Positions 1-9,195 of a stretch of DNA of 64,000 nucleotides are shown one piece after another (the stretch's first letter is position 1; each line of letters starts with the position of its first letter). The DNA comes from GCA-2683825 sp965662355 (GTDB lineage: Bacteria > Planctomycetota > UBA1135 > GCA-002686595). The position numbers and the translations under genes are program-made. The notes beneath the pieces are model-generated. The model was not told where the DNA came from. It did not search any database and was given only the letters and a program-made list of their open reading frames with translations. The stretch spans positions 124,001 through 188,000 of the forward strand of contig CBFIHP010000007.1 in the NCBI GenBank assembly GCA_965662355.1, read 5' to 3'.

Positions 1-1
1 C

Positions 2-1201
2 GCCATCGCCACACGACGGATCAACGCCAAGCCCTTCCTCGACGAGCTTCCCGTCGAAGCCGTGTGCCTGCAGCCCCTGGTCAAGGAGTTCAGCATCTAC
101 CAGGGGTTCCTGCTCGACACGACGTGGCTCTTGAAGGATCTCCCCTGGGAGATCGAAGAGCGACTTCTCTACAAGGACATGGTCCTACGCGTGCCCTTCC
201 GCGGACTCCCGATCGATGTCTCCTCGGTCTTCGAGACCATCGACCCGATCCGAGAGCTCGAATTCGAGACCCCCAATCCCGAGGATGGGAGCTACTCGCG
301 CCTCGAGGTCAGCATCAATACCGGTCGTATCGAGAAGCGCATCCAGTTGCAGTCGAACCGCTTCTACACGGTGGCCTTGATGCTGGTCGTGACGCTCGGT
401 ATTGGCATTACGCTTCTCTACCGCAGCGTTCGGGCCGAACTGGAACATGCACGCCGCATGCAGAATTTCGTGGCCGCCGTGACGCACGAGTTGCGTACAC
501 CGGTCTCGACCATTCGTCTGCACGCCGAGATGCTCCTGGATGGTTGGGCATCGGATCCAAAGAAGCAGCAGGAGTACTACAAGCGCATCGTGCGTGAGAC
601 GGGCCGCCTATCCGTCCTGGTCGAGCGCGTGCTCGAGAAGAGCCGCATCAAAGAGGGCAAACGCAACCCCATCCCGGGCGACCTCAACGAAGTCATCTCG
701 ACCTTGGCGCGGGATCTGGCCCATGCTCCGCACGCCTCCTTGGAAGGCGAAGTGAGCGATGATCTGGCCGTGAATCTGGCACCGGACCTGCCGCCCGTGT
801 GGATGACTCAGGAAGCGGTGACGGGGATCCTGACGAATCTCGTGGAGAACGCACGCAAGTATGCTCCGGCCACGGCGGAGGATCCGATCCTCATTCGCAC
901 GGTGCGCCTCGGCAAGCGGATCGCCCTGCAGGTCCAGGACCGTGGGCCCGGCGTTCCTCTCGAAGAGCGCGGGAAGATCTTCGATGCCTTCTATCGCGTC
1001 GGCTCGGAGGCCACGCGGACGACGATCGGAACGGGACTGGGGCTGCACCTGGTCCATATTCACGCGAACACCTGCCGGGCCCACGTGTCGGTCGCGGACC
1101 GCGAAGGGGGTGGTAGCGTTTTTCAAGTTGCATTCGAAGTGGCGCCGCGGGGCGTAGCGGCCCCCTCGGGAGGGCAGGAGCTGGCCAAAAACGAGGCCTG
1201 A
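2..1201 (+). CDS. Sensor histidine kinase, 5' end outside window
   Basis: This is the C-terminal part of a membrane-bound two-component histidine kinase, which would autophosphorylate and signal to a response regulator. The frame is open to the left edge, so the GTG at 62 is not the real start. After part of an extracytoplasmic sensor region comes one membrane helix (about nt 362-425). A HisKA dimerisation box follows with the motif THELRTP, its His at nt 485. The HATPase domain has the N box (LVENARKY, around nt 841), G1 (DRGPGVP, around nt 940) and G2 (GTGLGLHLV, around nt 1030). All catalytic boxes look intact. No response regulator gene is visible; it may lie upstream of the window. Confidence 0.92.
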   Translation, partial: AIATRRINAKPFLDELPVEAVCLQPLVKEFSIYQGFLLDTTWLLKDLPWEIEERLLYKDMVLRVPFRGLPIDVSSVFETIDPIRELEFETPNPEDGSYSRLEVSINTGRIEKRIQLQSNRFYTVALMLVVTLGIGITLLYRSVRAELEHARRMQNFVAAVTHELRTPVSTIRLHAEMLLDGWASDPKKQQEYYKRIVRETGRLSVLVERVLEKSRIKEGKRNPIPGDLNEVISTLARDLAHAPHASLEGEVSDDLAVNLAPDLPPVWMTQEAVTGILTNLVENARKYAPATAEDPILIRTVRLGKRIALQVQDRGPGVPLEERGKIFDAFYRVGSEATRTTIGTGLGLHLVHIHANTCRAHVSVADREGGGSVFQVAFEVAPRGVAAPSGGQELAKNEA

Positions 1202-1437
1202 GCGCGCAGTTTCCGGGCGTTCTTGGGCTCCCGCTTTCCCCCTGGCTCGGTATCCTCAGGAGCTCCTGATGTCCTGCGTCAGGAATCCCCCCCAGCGTAC
1301 GAGCACTTCCGTCGAGGAACGAGCCCTCCAGAGAAACCGGAGGAGTTCAAGTCGCAGCGCTCGCACGGCCGACACCCCCTCCCTGGACCCCTGATTACGG
1401 GTATCCTCTCCGATTCCCCCACCCCATCCCCCTCTCC
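1202..1437. other. Intergenic region with inverted repeats
   Basis: No gene is seen in this 236-base gap. It holds a perfect 14-base palindrome at 1256-1269 (TCAGGAGCTCCTGA), followed closely by a short stem with the arms TCCTG and CAGGA. They lie 3' of the kinase and 5' of the oxidoreductase. There is no T-run, so they could be an operator or an RNA hairpin; I cannot tell which. Confidence 0.35.
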
Positions 1438-2835
1438 ATGCACGTCGTCGTTCTAGGCGCCGGGCTCGCCGGCCTATCTTCCGCCTTCGAGCTCCTGAAA
1501 GCGGGCCACCGCGTCACGGTGCTCGAGAAACAGAGCTACGCAGGCGGCATGGCCTGTAGCTGGAAGAAGGGTGAGTATTGGCTCGATCACGGTCCCCATC
1601 GCTTCCACAGTCGCGATGAGAACCTGATCAAGCACCTGTACGAGATTCTCGACGACGAGGTCGTAACGCGCGATCGGCTCTCCCGGATCTACATGCAGGG
1701 GAAGTTCTTCCACTATCCGCTGAAGACGCAGAACCTCTTCCAGATGAAGAAGAGCCTGATGGTCAAAGCGATGAGGGACTACCTCTGGATTCGCTTCATT
1801 CAGATCTTCAAGAAGATCCCCGACGACAACTTCGAGAACTGGGTCATCAAGCGCTTCGGGCGAACGCTCTACGAGATCTTCTTCGGCACGTACACGTCGA
1901 AGGCATGGAAGATGCCCTGCACAGAAATCAGCGCCGACTGGGCCAGCCAGCGCATCAGCCAGGCGAATCTCTGGGACACGATCAAGAAGACCCTGCGGCC
2001 GCCGAAGGGTGGCGAGGTCCGTAGTTTGGTCAGCGAGTTCTGGTACCCCGCCCACGGTGGCATCGGCCAGATCGGCCGCAAGTATGCCGAGAAGATCGTC
2101 GCCATGGGCGGCACGCTGCATCTGTCCTCACCGGCGGACGAGATCATCATCGACGAAGGCAACGTCACGCGCATCGGCTTCACATCCGAAGGCGAGAAGC
2201 AGTGGATCGAATGCGACCAGGTCGTGAATACGATGCCCTTGCCGCGCATGCTCGAGGCCTTCGAGCCCGGAATCGGTTCCGAGGTCAAAACGGCCATCGG
2301 CAACCTCGACTACTCGGCCATCGTCTTCGTGTACCTCGAAGTCGACAAGCCGTCCGTATCGCCCGATCACTGGGTCTACATCCCAGAGAAGCACCTCACC
2401 GTGCACCGTATTTCGGAGTTCAAGAACTTCTCCGACCACGTAGCACCGAAGGACAAGACCTGCGTCTGCTGCGAGATGACGTGCCGCGTCGGAGACGAGA
2501 TATGGAACATGAACATCGAAGAGGCCACGAAGATCGCCATCGATGACCTCGTCACCCTCGGCCTCATCGACGCGGGCAGCGCGCGCGGTATCGACTTCAC
2601 CAAGCTGAAGTACGCGTATCCGATCTACGACCTGACGTACAAGGAGAACCTGAACGTCCTCAAGAAAGAGGCTAAGAAGGTCAAGAACCTGCATACGACC
2701 GGCCGCCAGGGTCTCTATCGCTACAACAACATGGACCACTCGATCGCCATGGGACGGCGGATTGCGAAGACCCTGATCAAAGGGGCCGGTGCGAACGCGG
2801 ATGAAGTCGCGGCCGGCCAGGAGTACTTCGGGTGA
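1438..2835 (+). CDS. FAD-dependent oxidoreductase (amine oxidase / UDP-galactopyranose mutase-like)
   Basis: This is a 465-residue flavoprotein. The N-terminus has a Rossmann dinucleotide-binding motif (VVVLGAGLAGLSSA) ending in the acidic residue of VLEKQ, as in the protoporphyrinogen oxidase/phytoene desaturase/amine oxidase superfamily. The motif DHGPHRFHS at residues 55-63 recalls UDP-galactopyranose mutase-like members, which often sit in cell-surface glycan loci. Two methyltransferases follow directly, and the first overlaps this stop by four bases (GTGA). A role in surface polysaccharide or lipid modification is inferred from the neighbours. The substrate cannot be read from the sequence. 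A heme-pathway oxidase is the alternative but is not supported by context. Confidence 0.8.
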   Translation: MHVVVLGAGLAGLSSAFELLKAGHRVTVLEKQSYAGGMACSWKKGEYWLDHGPHRFHSRDENLIKHLYEILDDEVVTRDRLSRIYMQGKFFHYPLKTQNLFQMKKSLMVKAMRDYLWIRFIQIFKKIPDDNFENWVIKRFGRTLYEIFFGTYTSKAWKMPCTEISADWASQRISQANLWDTIKKTLRPPKGGEVRSLVSEFWYPAHGGIGQIGRKYAEKIVAMGGTLHLSSPADEIIIDEGNVTRIGFTSEGEKQWIECDQVVNTMPLPRMLEAFEPGIGSEVKTAIGNLDYSAIVFVYLEVDKPSVSPDHWVYIPEKHLTVHRISEFKNFSDHVAPKDKTCVCCEMTCRVGDEIWNMNIEEATKIAIDDLVTLGLIDAGSARGIDFTKLKYAYPIYDLTYKENLNVLKKEAKKVKNLHTTGRQGLYRYNNMDHSIAMGRRIAKTLIKGAGANADEVAAGQEYFG

Positions 2836-3761
2836 GCACCTTTCCGGGGCTCGCCACGGAATCGATCCCCGAGAGCGCTTGGACCGAGGTCGCTTGCGGG
2901 CTGTGTGGCAGCCGCGAGCGTCGATTGATGTTCGAGGAGGGACCGTTCTCGGTGGTGACGTGCACGCAGTGCGAGCTGACCTACGTCACGCCCCGACTCG
3001 ACCCCCAGGCCCTGATCGACAACGTCTATAACGAGGGGTACTGGAGCTCGGATGCGGCCAAGGAGCGGGGCTACACCGACTACCGCTCGGACGAGCCCCT
3101 GTATCTGCGCACGTACCGTCGCCGCTTGAAAGTAGTGCGGCGACACTTCGAGCAGCCGGGACGGGTCCTGGACGTGGGTTGCGCGTCGGGATATTTCCTG
3201 AGCGTGATGCAGGAGAAGGGCTGGCAGGTCACGGGGCTCGAACCCTCCGATGCCATTCGACCCCACGCCGCGCGTTTGCTCGGCGAGGAAAACGTACAGG
3301 CCGGGCTCCTGGGCGAGGTGGAGCTGAAGCCGGGCTCGTTCGATCTGATCACCATGTGGGACGTCATCGAGCACATCCCCGATCCGGTGGCCGCCGTGAA
3401 GGAAGTCAGAAAGCTCCTGGCCCCCGGCGGCAAGTTTCTGATCGAGACGCAGAACATAGACAGCCGCGCCGCCAAGGTGCTCGGAAAGCGCTGGCAGCAC
3501 TTCAAGCACGCCGAGCACATCTACCATTTCAACCCAAAGACCCTGGGCGAGATCCTCGAGCGGGCCGGTTTCGTTGTGCTCGAGAACAGCCCGTGGTTGG
3601 GGGGCAAGTACGTCTCGTTGGGCTTCATCGCCGAGCGTGCGGGCAGGCTGCACCCGATCCTCTCGGCACTACTGTCTCCGCTCTCGCTCTTCCGTCGGAG
3701 CGCGGTGTACGTCAATCTATTCGACGAGATGATCGTCGTCGCATCACCGAAGACCACTTGA
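2832..3761 (+). CDS. SAM-dependent methyltransferase with N-terminal zinc ribbon
   Basis: This 309-residue protein starts at GTG, overlapping the upstream stop by 4 bases. Residues 16-50 hold two CxxC pairs (CGLC and CTQC), the zinc-binding module found in many sugar and natural-product C-methyltransferases. A class I methyltransferase fold follows: motif I is VLDVGCASGYF, motif II ends in LEPS, and the post-II motif FDLITMWDVIEHIPDP is clear. It forms a unit with the upstream oxidoreductase and the next methyltransferase. The substrate is unknown; modification of a glycan or lipid-linked sugar is an inference from the association. Confidence 0.85.
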   Translation: MSTFPGLATESIPESAWTEVACGLCGSRERRLMFEEGPFSVVTCTQCELTYVTPRLDPQALIDNVYNEGYWSSDAAKERGYTDYRSDEPLYLRTYRRRLKVVRRHFEQPGRVLDVGCASGYFLSVMQEKGWQVTGLEPSDAIRPHAARLLGEENVQAGLLGEVELKPGSFDLITMWDVIEHIPDPVAAVKEVRKLLAPGGKFLIETQNIDSRAAKVLGKRWQHFKHAEHIYHFNPKTLGEILERAGFVVLENSPWLGGKYVSLGFIAERAGRLHPILSALLSPLSLFRRSAVYVNLFDEMIVVASPKTT

Positions 3762-3774
3762 CGAACCGCGCGGG

Positions 3775-4536
3775 ATGGAAGCCAACGCGTATCGACAGTT
3801 CCTCGAGCTTGAGCGTACCCACTGGTGGTTCCGCGGCCGCCGGACGGTCTACTTCGGGATTCTGAGGAGCCACCTGCGAGGCGAGAAGCCCAAGCGCGTC
3901 CTCGACCTGGGTTGTGGCATGGGCGGCTTTCTGGAAGGTCTCGCGGAGATCGGTGAGAACGTCTACCCCTCCGACATCAGTGTGGAGAGCCTGGTCCACG
4001 TCGCCGATCGCGGGTTCGACGGTGCAGTCGTCTCCAACGGCTACAAGCTCCCCTACGCGGATGGCTCGATCGACCTCGTGTGCCTCTTCGACGCGATCGA
4101 GCACATCCCCGACGACAAGAAGGTCATGCAGGAGGTCGCGCGCATCCTGAGGCCCGGTGGGCGCGTGCTGATCTCCGTTCCGGCGTATCAATTCCTGTTC
4201 GCGAACAACGATCGCGTGGCCCAGCACTGCCGCCGCTACAACCGTGGCAACCTGCGCGCGGTCATCGAGCAGGCCGGCATCCGCGTCGAGCGCAACACGC
4301 ACTCCAATATCTTCCTCTTCCCGCTGATCCTGCCCGCGGTGCTGGGCATCAAGCTGATCGAGGCGATCTTCCCGCGCAAGCTCGACCCCGATCACACGAA
4401 CCTCAGCTGGCCCTTTCCGACCTTCGTGCACGACCTCCTGCATGCGATCTTCGCGGCCGAGTTGCCCTTCTCGCGGCGCTTCGATTGGCCCGTGGGACAT
4501 TCGATCTGCGCCATCGGCCAGAAGCCCGGATCGTAG
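3775..4536 (+). CDS. Class I SAM-dependent methyltransferase
   Basis: This is a 253-residue type-11 methyltransferase. Motif I is RVLDLGCGMGGFL, motif II carries YPSDIS, and VCLFDAIEHIPDD is the post-II motif. The C-terminal part contains a hydrophobic segment (IFLFPLILPAVLGIKLI) that could touch the membrane. This layout is common in methyltransferases of polyprenyl-linked or lipid substrates. It lies 13 bases after the zinc-ribbon methyltransferase, apparently in the same transcription unit. The specific substrate is not recognisable. Confidence 0.83.
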   Translation: MEANAYRQFLELERTHWWFRGRRTVYFGILRSHLRGEKPKRVLDLGCGMGGFLEGLAEIGENVYPSDISVESLVHVADRGFDGAVVSNGYKLPYADGSIDLVCLFDAIEHIPDDKKVMQEVARILRPGGRVLISVPAYQFLFANNDRVAQHCRRYNRGNLRAVIEQAGIRVERNTHSNIFLFPLILPAVLGIKLIEAIFPRKLDPDHTNLSWPFPTFVHDLLHAIFAAELPFSRRFDWPVGHSICAIGQKPGS

Positions 4537-4565
4537 GGCGTTGCCGCGGACGGTAGAGTATCCCC

Positions 4566-5078
4566 ATGCGGATCCTCGCCCTGCTCAGCCTGCTCCTCCC
4601 CAGCTGTGTCATGAACTCCGGCCACGATTTCCATCCCGTGCGAGCCGCCGAGGAGAAAGAACAGGTTGGGAAGGTACTCGATGCGCTCCACCACGCAGCC
4701 GCTGTGGCCGACGGGGAGCTCTACTGGTCGCTGTACACCCCCGATGCGATCTTCATCGGCACCGACGACACCGAGCGCTGGACGATCGCGGAGTTTCACG
4801 CTTACGCCGATCGCTACTTCGAAGGAGACTCGGCCTGGATCTACGAGCCGACCGAACGCAGCGTCATGTTGTCACCCGGGGGGGACTTCGCGTGGTTCGA
4901 CGAAAAGCTGAACAGCAAGAGCTACGGCGCCGCACGTGGCTCGGGGACGTTACTACGAAGGCGCGACGGCTGGAAGATCGCTCACTACGTCCTGTCCTTC
5001 CCGATTCCGAACGAGATCGCGAAGAGCGTGACCGATGAGATCAAGACCCTGTCGAGGAAGGGTGGCAACCCGCCCTGA
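4566..5078 (+). CDS. NTF2/SnoaL-like (DUF4440-type) lipoprotein
   Basis: This 170-residue protein begins with a short hydrophobic leader ending in a lipobox-like LPSC, so it is probably a lipoprotein. The mature part has the cone-shaped NTF2-like pattern. It shows the features of the SnoaL/DUF4440 group: an LHHAAAVADGELYWSLYTPD-type helix and strand, a central IGTDDTERW, and a C-terminal strand RRRDGWKIAHYVLS. Such domains bind small molecules or act as stress-associated calcium/calmodulin-like domains. No catalytic role can be assigned. It converges on the PpiD-like gene with only 12 bases between them. Confidence 0.75.
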   Translation: MRILALLSLLLPSCVMNSGHDFHPVRAAEEKEQVGKVLDALHHAAAVADGELYWSLYTPDAIFIGTDDTERWTIAEFHAYADRYFEGDSAWIYEPTERSVMLSPGGDFAWFDEKLNSKSYGAARGSGTLLRRRDGWKIAHYVLSFPIPNEIAKSVTDEIKTLSRKGGNPP

Positions 5079-5090
5079 ACCTCGCCAGCG

Positions 5091-7112
5091 CTAGTTGGAG
5101 TCGCCTGCCTCTTCGCCTGCCTCTTCGCCGGTTGCTTCGGCGGTTGCTTCGGCGGCGTTTTCGGCTGCCTCTTCCTCATCATCCCATTCATCGCTGAGCA
5201 GCCAGAGCCCGAATTGCGAGACGAGGGTCTCGTAGTCGAGGGCTTCGCCGACTTCGCCCAGGGCGGCCGAGCGTGCACGGGACTTGTAGTTTTCGTAGTC
5301 GGTGGCCTGCATCAGGTCCGTGGAGACCGGGAGCTTTCCGTCCATACGGATCAGGTAGACAGCGCTCTTGTCGCGTGCCGTGCGCGGCGCTCCGACCTCG
5401 TCGACGTCCAGGCCGTAGTAGTCCTTGTGGGTGGCGATGAACTTGTTGGGAGCCTCCTCCCAGTTCGGGTCGTCGTTGATCTTGCCGCCCTTGTCGACGT
5501 AATCACGGTGGCCGTGGTTGAGACCACCGGCCTCCGCTGCTTTCTTGAAGGCCTCGGCGCTGGCTGTGCGGAAGGGGCCTTCGGGCTCGGGGAGGTCCTC
5601 CTCTTCGGCCTCCTTCACGAGCTCCTCGAAGTTGTCCCAGGCCTCTTGAAGTTTCGCGGTGGCGAGCTCTTCGGCCTTGGGCTCGGTCCACATGTCGACG
5701 ACCTTGTCCCGGATCTCGCTGAATTCGGGAAGCTTGCGCTCTTCGATCTCACTGGTGCGGGTAATGACCAGGCGCTTCTTGGTGGTCGCGATGCTCCAAC
5801 CGAAACCGCCGGCGGCGGCCTGGAAGGCGTAGTTCAGCATCGTGTCGGTGGATTCATCCTCGGAGAAGAAGGGGTCCTCGACGTACTCCTCGCGGGTTTT
5901 GAAGTCGACCGTGGCGTAGCCCAGACCCAGTCGCTCGGCGTCGGCCGCGAGATCGATCGTCTCCCCGGCGGCTTGGCGCTGCTGGAGATCGACCAACCAG
6001 GCCTGCATGGCAAAGTAGACCGGCGCTTCCGCGATCTTCTGCTCCGTCGTCTCTTCCTGGCTCAGGTAGCGGTTCTCGGGCGTGAGCGTCTCACCCTCCT
6101 TGAGGTCTGCTTCCGAACGCGTGAAGCGCGTGAAGTACACACGGTTGTAGTACTCCTCGCCGGCTTCCTCGGGCGTGCGTTCGGTCGTGTCCGGGAACTC
6201 GGTAACGAGGGCCGTGCCCGGCGTATCGTCCGTGCTCTTGAAGAAGACAAACTCGGCCTTGCGGCGCTCGGGCGTCTTCAGCTCGTCGCTTTCGTTCTCC
6301 GGTTGGTCGCCGAGCCATGCTGACAACGCATCGTCGTCGGGAAGCTCTTTCTTCGCTTCCTCTCTCATGTCCTCGACGGCGAGGCTGATGTAGTCGAAAG
6401 CTAGTTGCTCGTGCTCGGCATTCCAGAACTCGTCGATCTTCGCCGGATCGGGGAGCGCTCCGGCGTGGCCAACGAGTTGCAGATAGCGGGCCGCACGTAG
6501 GGCACGCCTGACGGTGTGCTCGACGAGCTCGATCCCACCAGATTGCGCGGCACGTTGCTTGTAGACCTCCGGCGTCATGCCGAGCATGTCCACGGTCTCG
6601 CGGATGTGTTGACCCAGCTCGGTGCGCGAGATATCGACGCCGGCCTCGACGGCCAGGCTGTCGAGCACGAGGATGCGTGCCAGCTGATGCTCGTTCGGCT
6701 GGCGATCCGTGATCCCGAGCGAGAAGGCTGCGAAGGGCATCACGCCGAAGGTCTGGTGGAAGATCTGCATCTCCCCCCGGTACTCCACCTGCGACAGCTC
6801 GTGCTGTGTCCCCAAAGGCGTCGTCCAGCGCATGAAGGCCTCGGACGAGGGAGCACCCCCGCCCGACCCGCCGAGCAAAGCACCGGGGATCGCGAAGACC
6901 AACAGGAGAAAGATGATCAGGACGAGCGTGAGCACGAAACGCATCTTGCTCGTCTCCTTCGGAACCGCGAGGTAGTCCTCGGGCACCTCGAAGGCGGCGG
7001 GATCGGGCGTTTCGTCTTTTTGGTCGGAGACTACGGTTGCGGCCGCAGCACGCTGGGCGGGACGTTCGCGCTTCATGCGCTCTTTCCGCTTCTGATTGGA
7101 TCGCTTGGACAT
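5091..7112 (-). CDS. SurA/PpiD-like membrane-anchored periplasmic chaperone
   Basis: This 673-residue protein has a basic cytoplasmic N-terminus, one transmembrane helix near residues 57-82 (FVLTLVLIIFLLLVFAIPGALL) and a large periplasmic part. That is the architecture of PpiD, the membrane-anchored SurA-family folding factor. An N-terminal SurA_N-like segment (LARILVLDSLAVEAGVDISR) and helical repeats are visible. A clear parvulin active-site segment is not, so isomerase activity is uncertain. The Ala/Glu-rich tail is encoded by degenerate 12-base tandem units at about 5101-5148. It is separated by 197 bases from scpB and may have its own promoter. Confidence 0.7.
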   Translation of the reverse strand: MSKRSNQKRKERMKRERPAQRAAAATVVSDQKDETPDPAAFEVPEDYLAVPKETSKMRFVLTLVLIIFLLLVFAIPGALLGGSGGGAPSSEAFMRWTTPLGTQHELSQVEYRGEMQIFHQTFGVMPFAAFSLGITDRQPNEHQLARILVLDSLAVEAGVDISRTELGQHIRETVDMLGMTPEVYKQRAAQSGGIELVEHTVRRALRAARYLQLVGHAGALPDPAKIDEFWNAEHEQLAFDYISLAVEDMREEAKKELPDDDALSAWLGDQPENESDELKTPERRKAEFVFFKSTDDTPGTALVTEFPDTTERTPEEAGEEYYNRVYFTRFTRSEADLKEGETLTPENRYLSQEETTEQKIAEAPVYFAMQAWLVDLQQRQAAGETIDLAADAERLGLGYATVDFKTREEYVEDPFFSEDESTDTMLNYAFQAAAGGFGWSIATTKKRLVITRTSEIEERKLPEFSEIRDKVVDMWTEPKAEELATAKLQEAWDNFEELVKEAEEEDLPEPEGPFRTASAEAFKKAAEAGGLNHGHRDYVDKGGKINDDPNWEEAPNKFIATHKDYYGLDVDEVGAPRTARDKSAVYLIRMDGKLPVSTDLMQATDYENYKSRARSAALGEVGEALDYETLVSQFGLWLLSDEWDDEEEAAENAAEATAEATGEEAGEEAGDSN
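5101..5148. repeat. Degenerate 12-bp tandem repeat
   Basis: Four consecutive 12-base units are seen. The first two are identical (tcgcctgcctct) and the next two diverge to tcgccggttgct and tcggcggttgct. They lie in frame at the 3' end of the PpiD-like gene and encode its acidic tail, rich in Glu-Ala-Gly/Thr. Replication slippage could change the tail length without shifting the frame. Confidence 0.8.
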
Positions 7113-7309
7113 GGGGACGCTCTGGGCGCGTCGGGTGGAAGAGACGCTGCCTCGGGAAGGCTCTTTTCGGCCTTTCCTCGTCGGAGAAGGAGGGAAGAGT
7201 GTACGTAGGGTCGAGCAGCGGGCGCAACGGAGAGTGCGGCCGGATACGACCCAGAAACGGAATTCAGCCGATTCGCCCGAATCGCCCAGGGGGTGGGGGA
7301 GCCTGCGGC

Positions 7310-8059
7310 TCAGTCCTCGACGAGCTCGCCGTCGCGCGGGAGCTCCTTCAAGGCCGCCAGACCAAAGCGCTCGAGAAACTCTTTCGTGGTCCCGTAGAGC
7401 AGCGGTGAGCCCGGCACATCGGCGCGGCCGGTCACCCGAATCAGGCGCCGATCCACCAGGGCACGGAGCACGGGACCCGCTTGAACGCCCCGGATAGCCT
7501 CGATCTCGGCTTTGCTGACGGGCTGGCGGTAGGCCACGATGGCCAGGCTCTCGAGGGCGGCGCCACTGATCTTCTCGGGGCGCGACTCCTTCTTGAGGCG
7601 CTGGATGACCGCTCCCTCGGAGGCGGCCGTCACGAGCCTCCAGGTCCCCGCAACCCGCTTCAGGACCAACGGGAAGGGCGATTCCTCGAGCATTTGATTG
7701 AGCTGGGAGAGGGCCTCCTTCACGCGCGCCAGGGCTGGGCGTTCGAGAAGCTCCTGCAAGCGCCCGGGCGAAAGCGGCTCCGGAGCCGCGAAGAGCAGGC
7801 TGAAGGCCTCGTGGACCAGCTCGTCGTCCGACTTCTTTTCGCCCTTGCCGAGACGCTTCTTCGGCGCCTTGGGGTCTTCCTTGAAGTCCTCCTCGAGGGC
7901 CTCCTGGAGCAGGGTCCCGTCGGCGAGCTCGTCCGGGATCTCCCCGGAGACTTCCTCGGGATCGGGTCCGGGGTTCTCGAGCCCCTCTTCGGATTCGGAT
8001 AGTTCAGCCACGTCTTCGGAGGAAACAGGGCCTTCGGTCTCGGACAGGGGGTCAGTCAC
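7310..8059 (-). CDS. scpB: Segregation and condensation protein B
   Basis: ScpB is the winged-helix kleisin-associated subunit that works with ScpA and SMC in chromosome compaction. The protein is about 249 residues. The N-terminal 80 residues are acidic and variable. Two winged-helix units follow, with the family hallmark segment SLAIVAYRQPVSKAEIEAIR, then VLRALVDRRLIRVTGR and YGTTKEFLERFGL. I chose the GTG at 8059 because GGAG precedes it by nine bases; an in-frame GTG at 8074 is possible. The open frame continues to 8869 but overlaps the upstream gene antiframe. scpA is not in the window. It is the last gene of the pseudopilin operon. Confidence 0.9.
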   Translation of the reverse strand: MTDPLSETEGPVSSEDVAELSESEEGLENPGPDPEEVSGEIPDELADGTLLQEALEEDFKEDPKAPKKRLGKGEKKSDDELVHEAFSLLFAAPEPLSPGRLQELLERPALARVKEALSQLNQMLEESPFPLVLKRVAGTWRLVTAASEGAVIQRLKKESRPEKISGAALESLAIVAYRQPVSKAEIEAIRGVQAGPVLRALVDRRLIRVTGRADVPGSPLLYGTTKEFLERFGLAALKELPRDGELVED

Positions 8060-8127
8060 GGTTGAGATCTCCACGCTGGGAAAGCATCCCGATCGCGGCA
8101 ACGGGGTCAACCCCGAACAGGCCTTAT

Positions 8128-9192
8128 TCAGCGCGCGGTCCCCAGGAGTTCCACGAGCGCGCTCAGGTCGACCGGATAGCGCTCCTCGATGGCGAGCTTC
8201 CACGAGAGAAACTCTCCGTCGGACACCGGAAAATCGGCGAGCGAGCGTTCCACCGGAACGCGCAGGGTCTGCCAGTCGCCTTCGAGGGCCGGCCGAAACG
8301 TCTCGACCTTGACGAGAAACAGGTGGTCCGCGGTATCGAGCGGCCCGCCGACCTCGCCTTCCTTCGTGCGAAACGCCAGGCGCGCCAAGGGCGCGTGTTC
8401 CTGCCACACGACGAAGGGCACCAGGCCTCCCTCCTTCGCGCTCTCGTCGATGCTGTAGCGCTGCGCCATCTCGGCGAAATCGGCGCCCGAGTCGAGGGCT
8501 GCCTGGACCTCCTGCATCGAGGCCTGATCTTCGACGACGATCAGCCGCACCATGACGCTTTCGGTGGAAAGCGAGGAGGCGCGTACGGCACGTTCCGCCA
8601 GCAGCTGATGGATCGTCGCGCGGCGCAGGCGCGCGATGTAGCGCTTCGGTTCCAGCTTCAACTGGCGCCGGATGAAATCCTCCTCCTCGATTTCCAGGCC
8701 TCGGCGCACGATCTCCGCGCGCAGCTCGCGCCGTTCGGATTCGACCCGCTTCTCGACCTCGGCGGGTTCGAGCCTGATGTTCATCCGTTGGGCCTCGGCC
8801 AGGGCCAGGCGCGAGGTGACGAGCCGTTCGGTGACCAGCCATAGCTCGCGGCTGGAGATGTCGTTCCATTCGAGCAACAAGTCCTCGGCCGTGACCGGCT
8901 GGCCGGCGACACTTCCGACAGGCCGCGGCCCGAGGTCGCCGAGGTCATCGGCGACAGCGCTCTCCGCCTCTCGAGTCTCCGCCTGGGCCGGGGTCCCGGG
9001 ACCCGCGGGCACCGGCTGGACGCTGGGCGTCTCGACCCTGGCCTCTGTAGCCCCAAGGGCCCCCGGGGCCTCGCTTCCCTCGAGGAAGGCCTCGGCGGGA
9101 AGCGCGGGCGGCTCGGGAAGATCCCTGCCTCCGGACGCGCAGCCCACGAATGGAACGAGGAGCAGAACTCCTTGAAAGGCGGTGTGCTTCAT
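8128..9192 (-). CDS. Parvulin-type peptidyl-prolyl isomerase lipoprotein
   Basis: This 354-residue protein has a lipoprotein leader ending in FVGCASG, so Cys18 is probably lipidated. After a Pro/Glu-rich linker and a helical SurA-like N-domain, residues 215-320 form a PPIC rotamase domain. It contains the typical DFAEMAQRYSIDESAKEGG stretch and the hydrophobic LARLAFRTKEGEVGGPL. Periplasmic proline isomerisation or chaperoning is the family role. It starts three bases after the stop of the CxxC protein gene and belongs to the pseudopilin operon, so it may help fold the secreted or pseudopilin components. That function is an inference. Confidence 0.85.
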   Translation of the reverse strand: MKHTAFQGVLLLVPFVGCASGGRDLPEPPALPAEAFLEGSEAPGALGATEARVETPSVQPVPAGPGTPAQAETREAESAVADDLGDLGPRPVGSVAGQPVTAEDLLLEWNDISSRELWLVTERLVTSRLALAEAQRMNIRLEPAEVEKRVESERRELRAEIVRRGLEIEEEDFIRRQLKLEPKRYIARLRRATIHQLLAERAVRASSLSTESVMVRLIVVEDQASMQEVQAALDSGADFAEMAQRYSIDESAKEGGLVPFVVWQEHAPLARLAFRTKEGEVGGPLDTADHLFLVKVETFRPALEGDWQTLRVPVERSLADFPVSDGEFLSWKLAIEERYPVDLSALVELLGTAR

Positions 9193-9195
9193 CCC

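Noticed and set aside
8075..8869. N-terminal extension of the scpB frame
   Set aside because: It overlaps the parvulin lipoprotein gene and has shadow composition; ScpB family length fits a start at 8059 or 8074.
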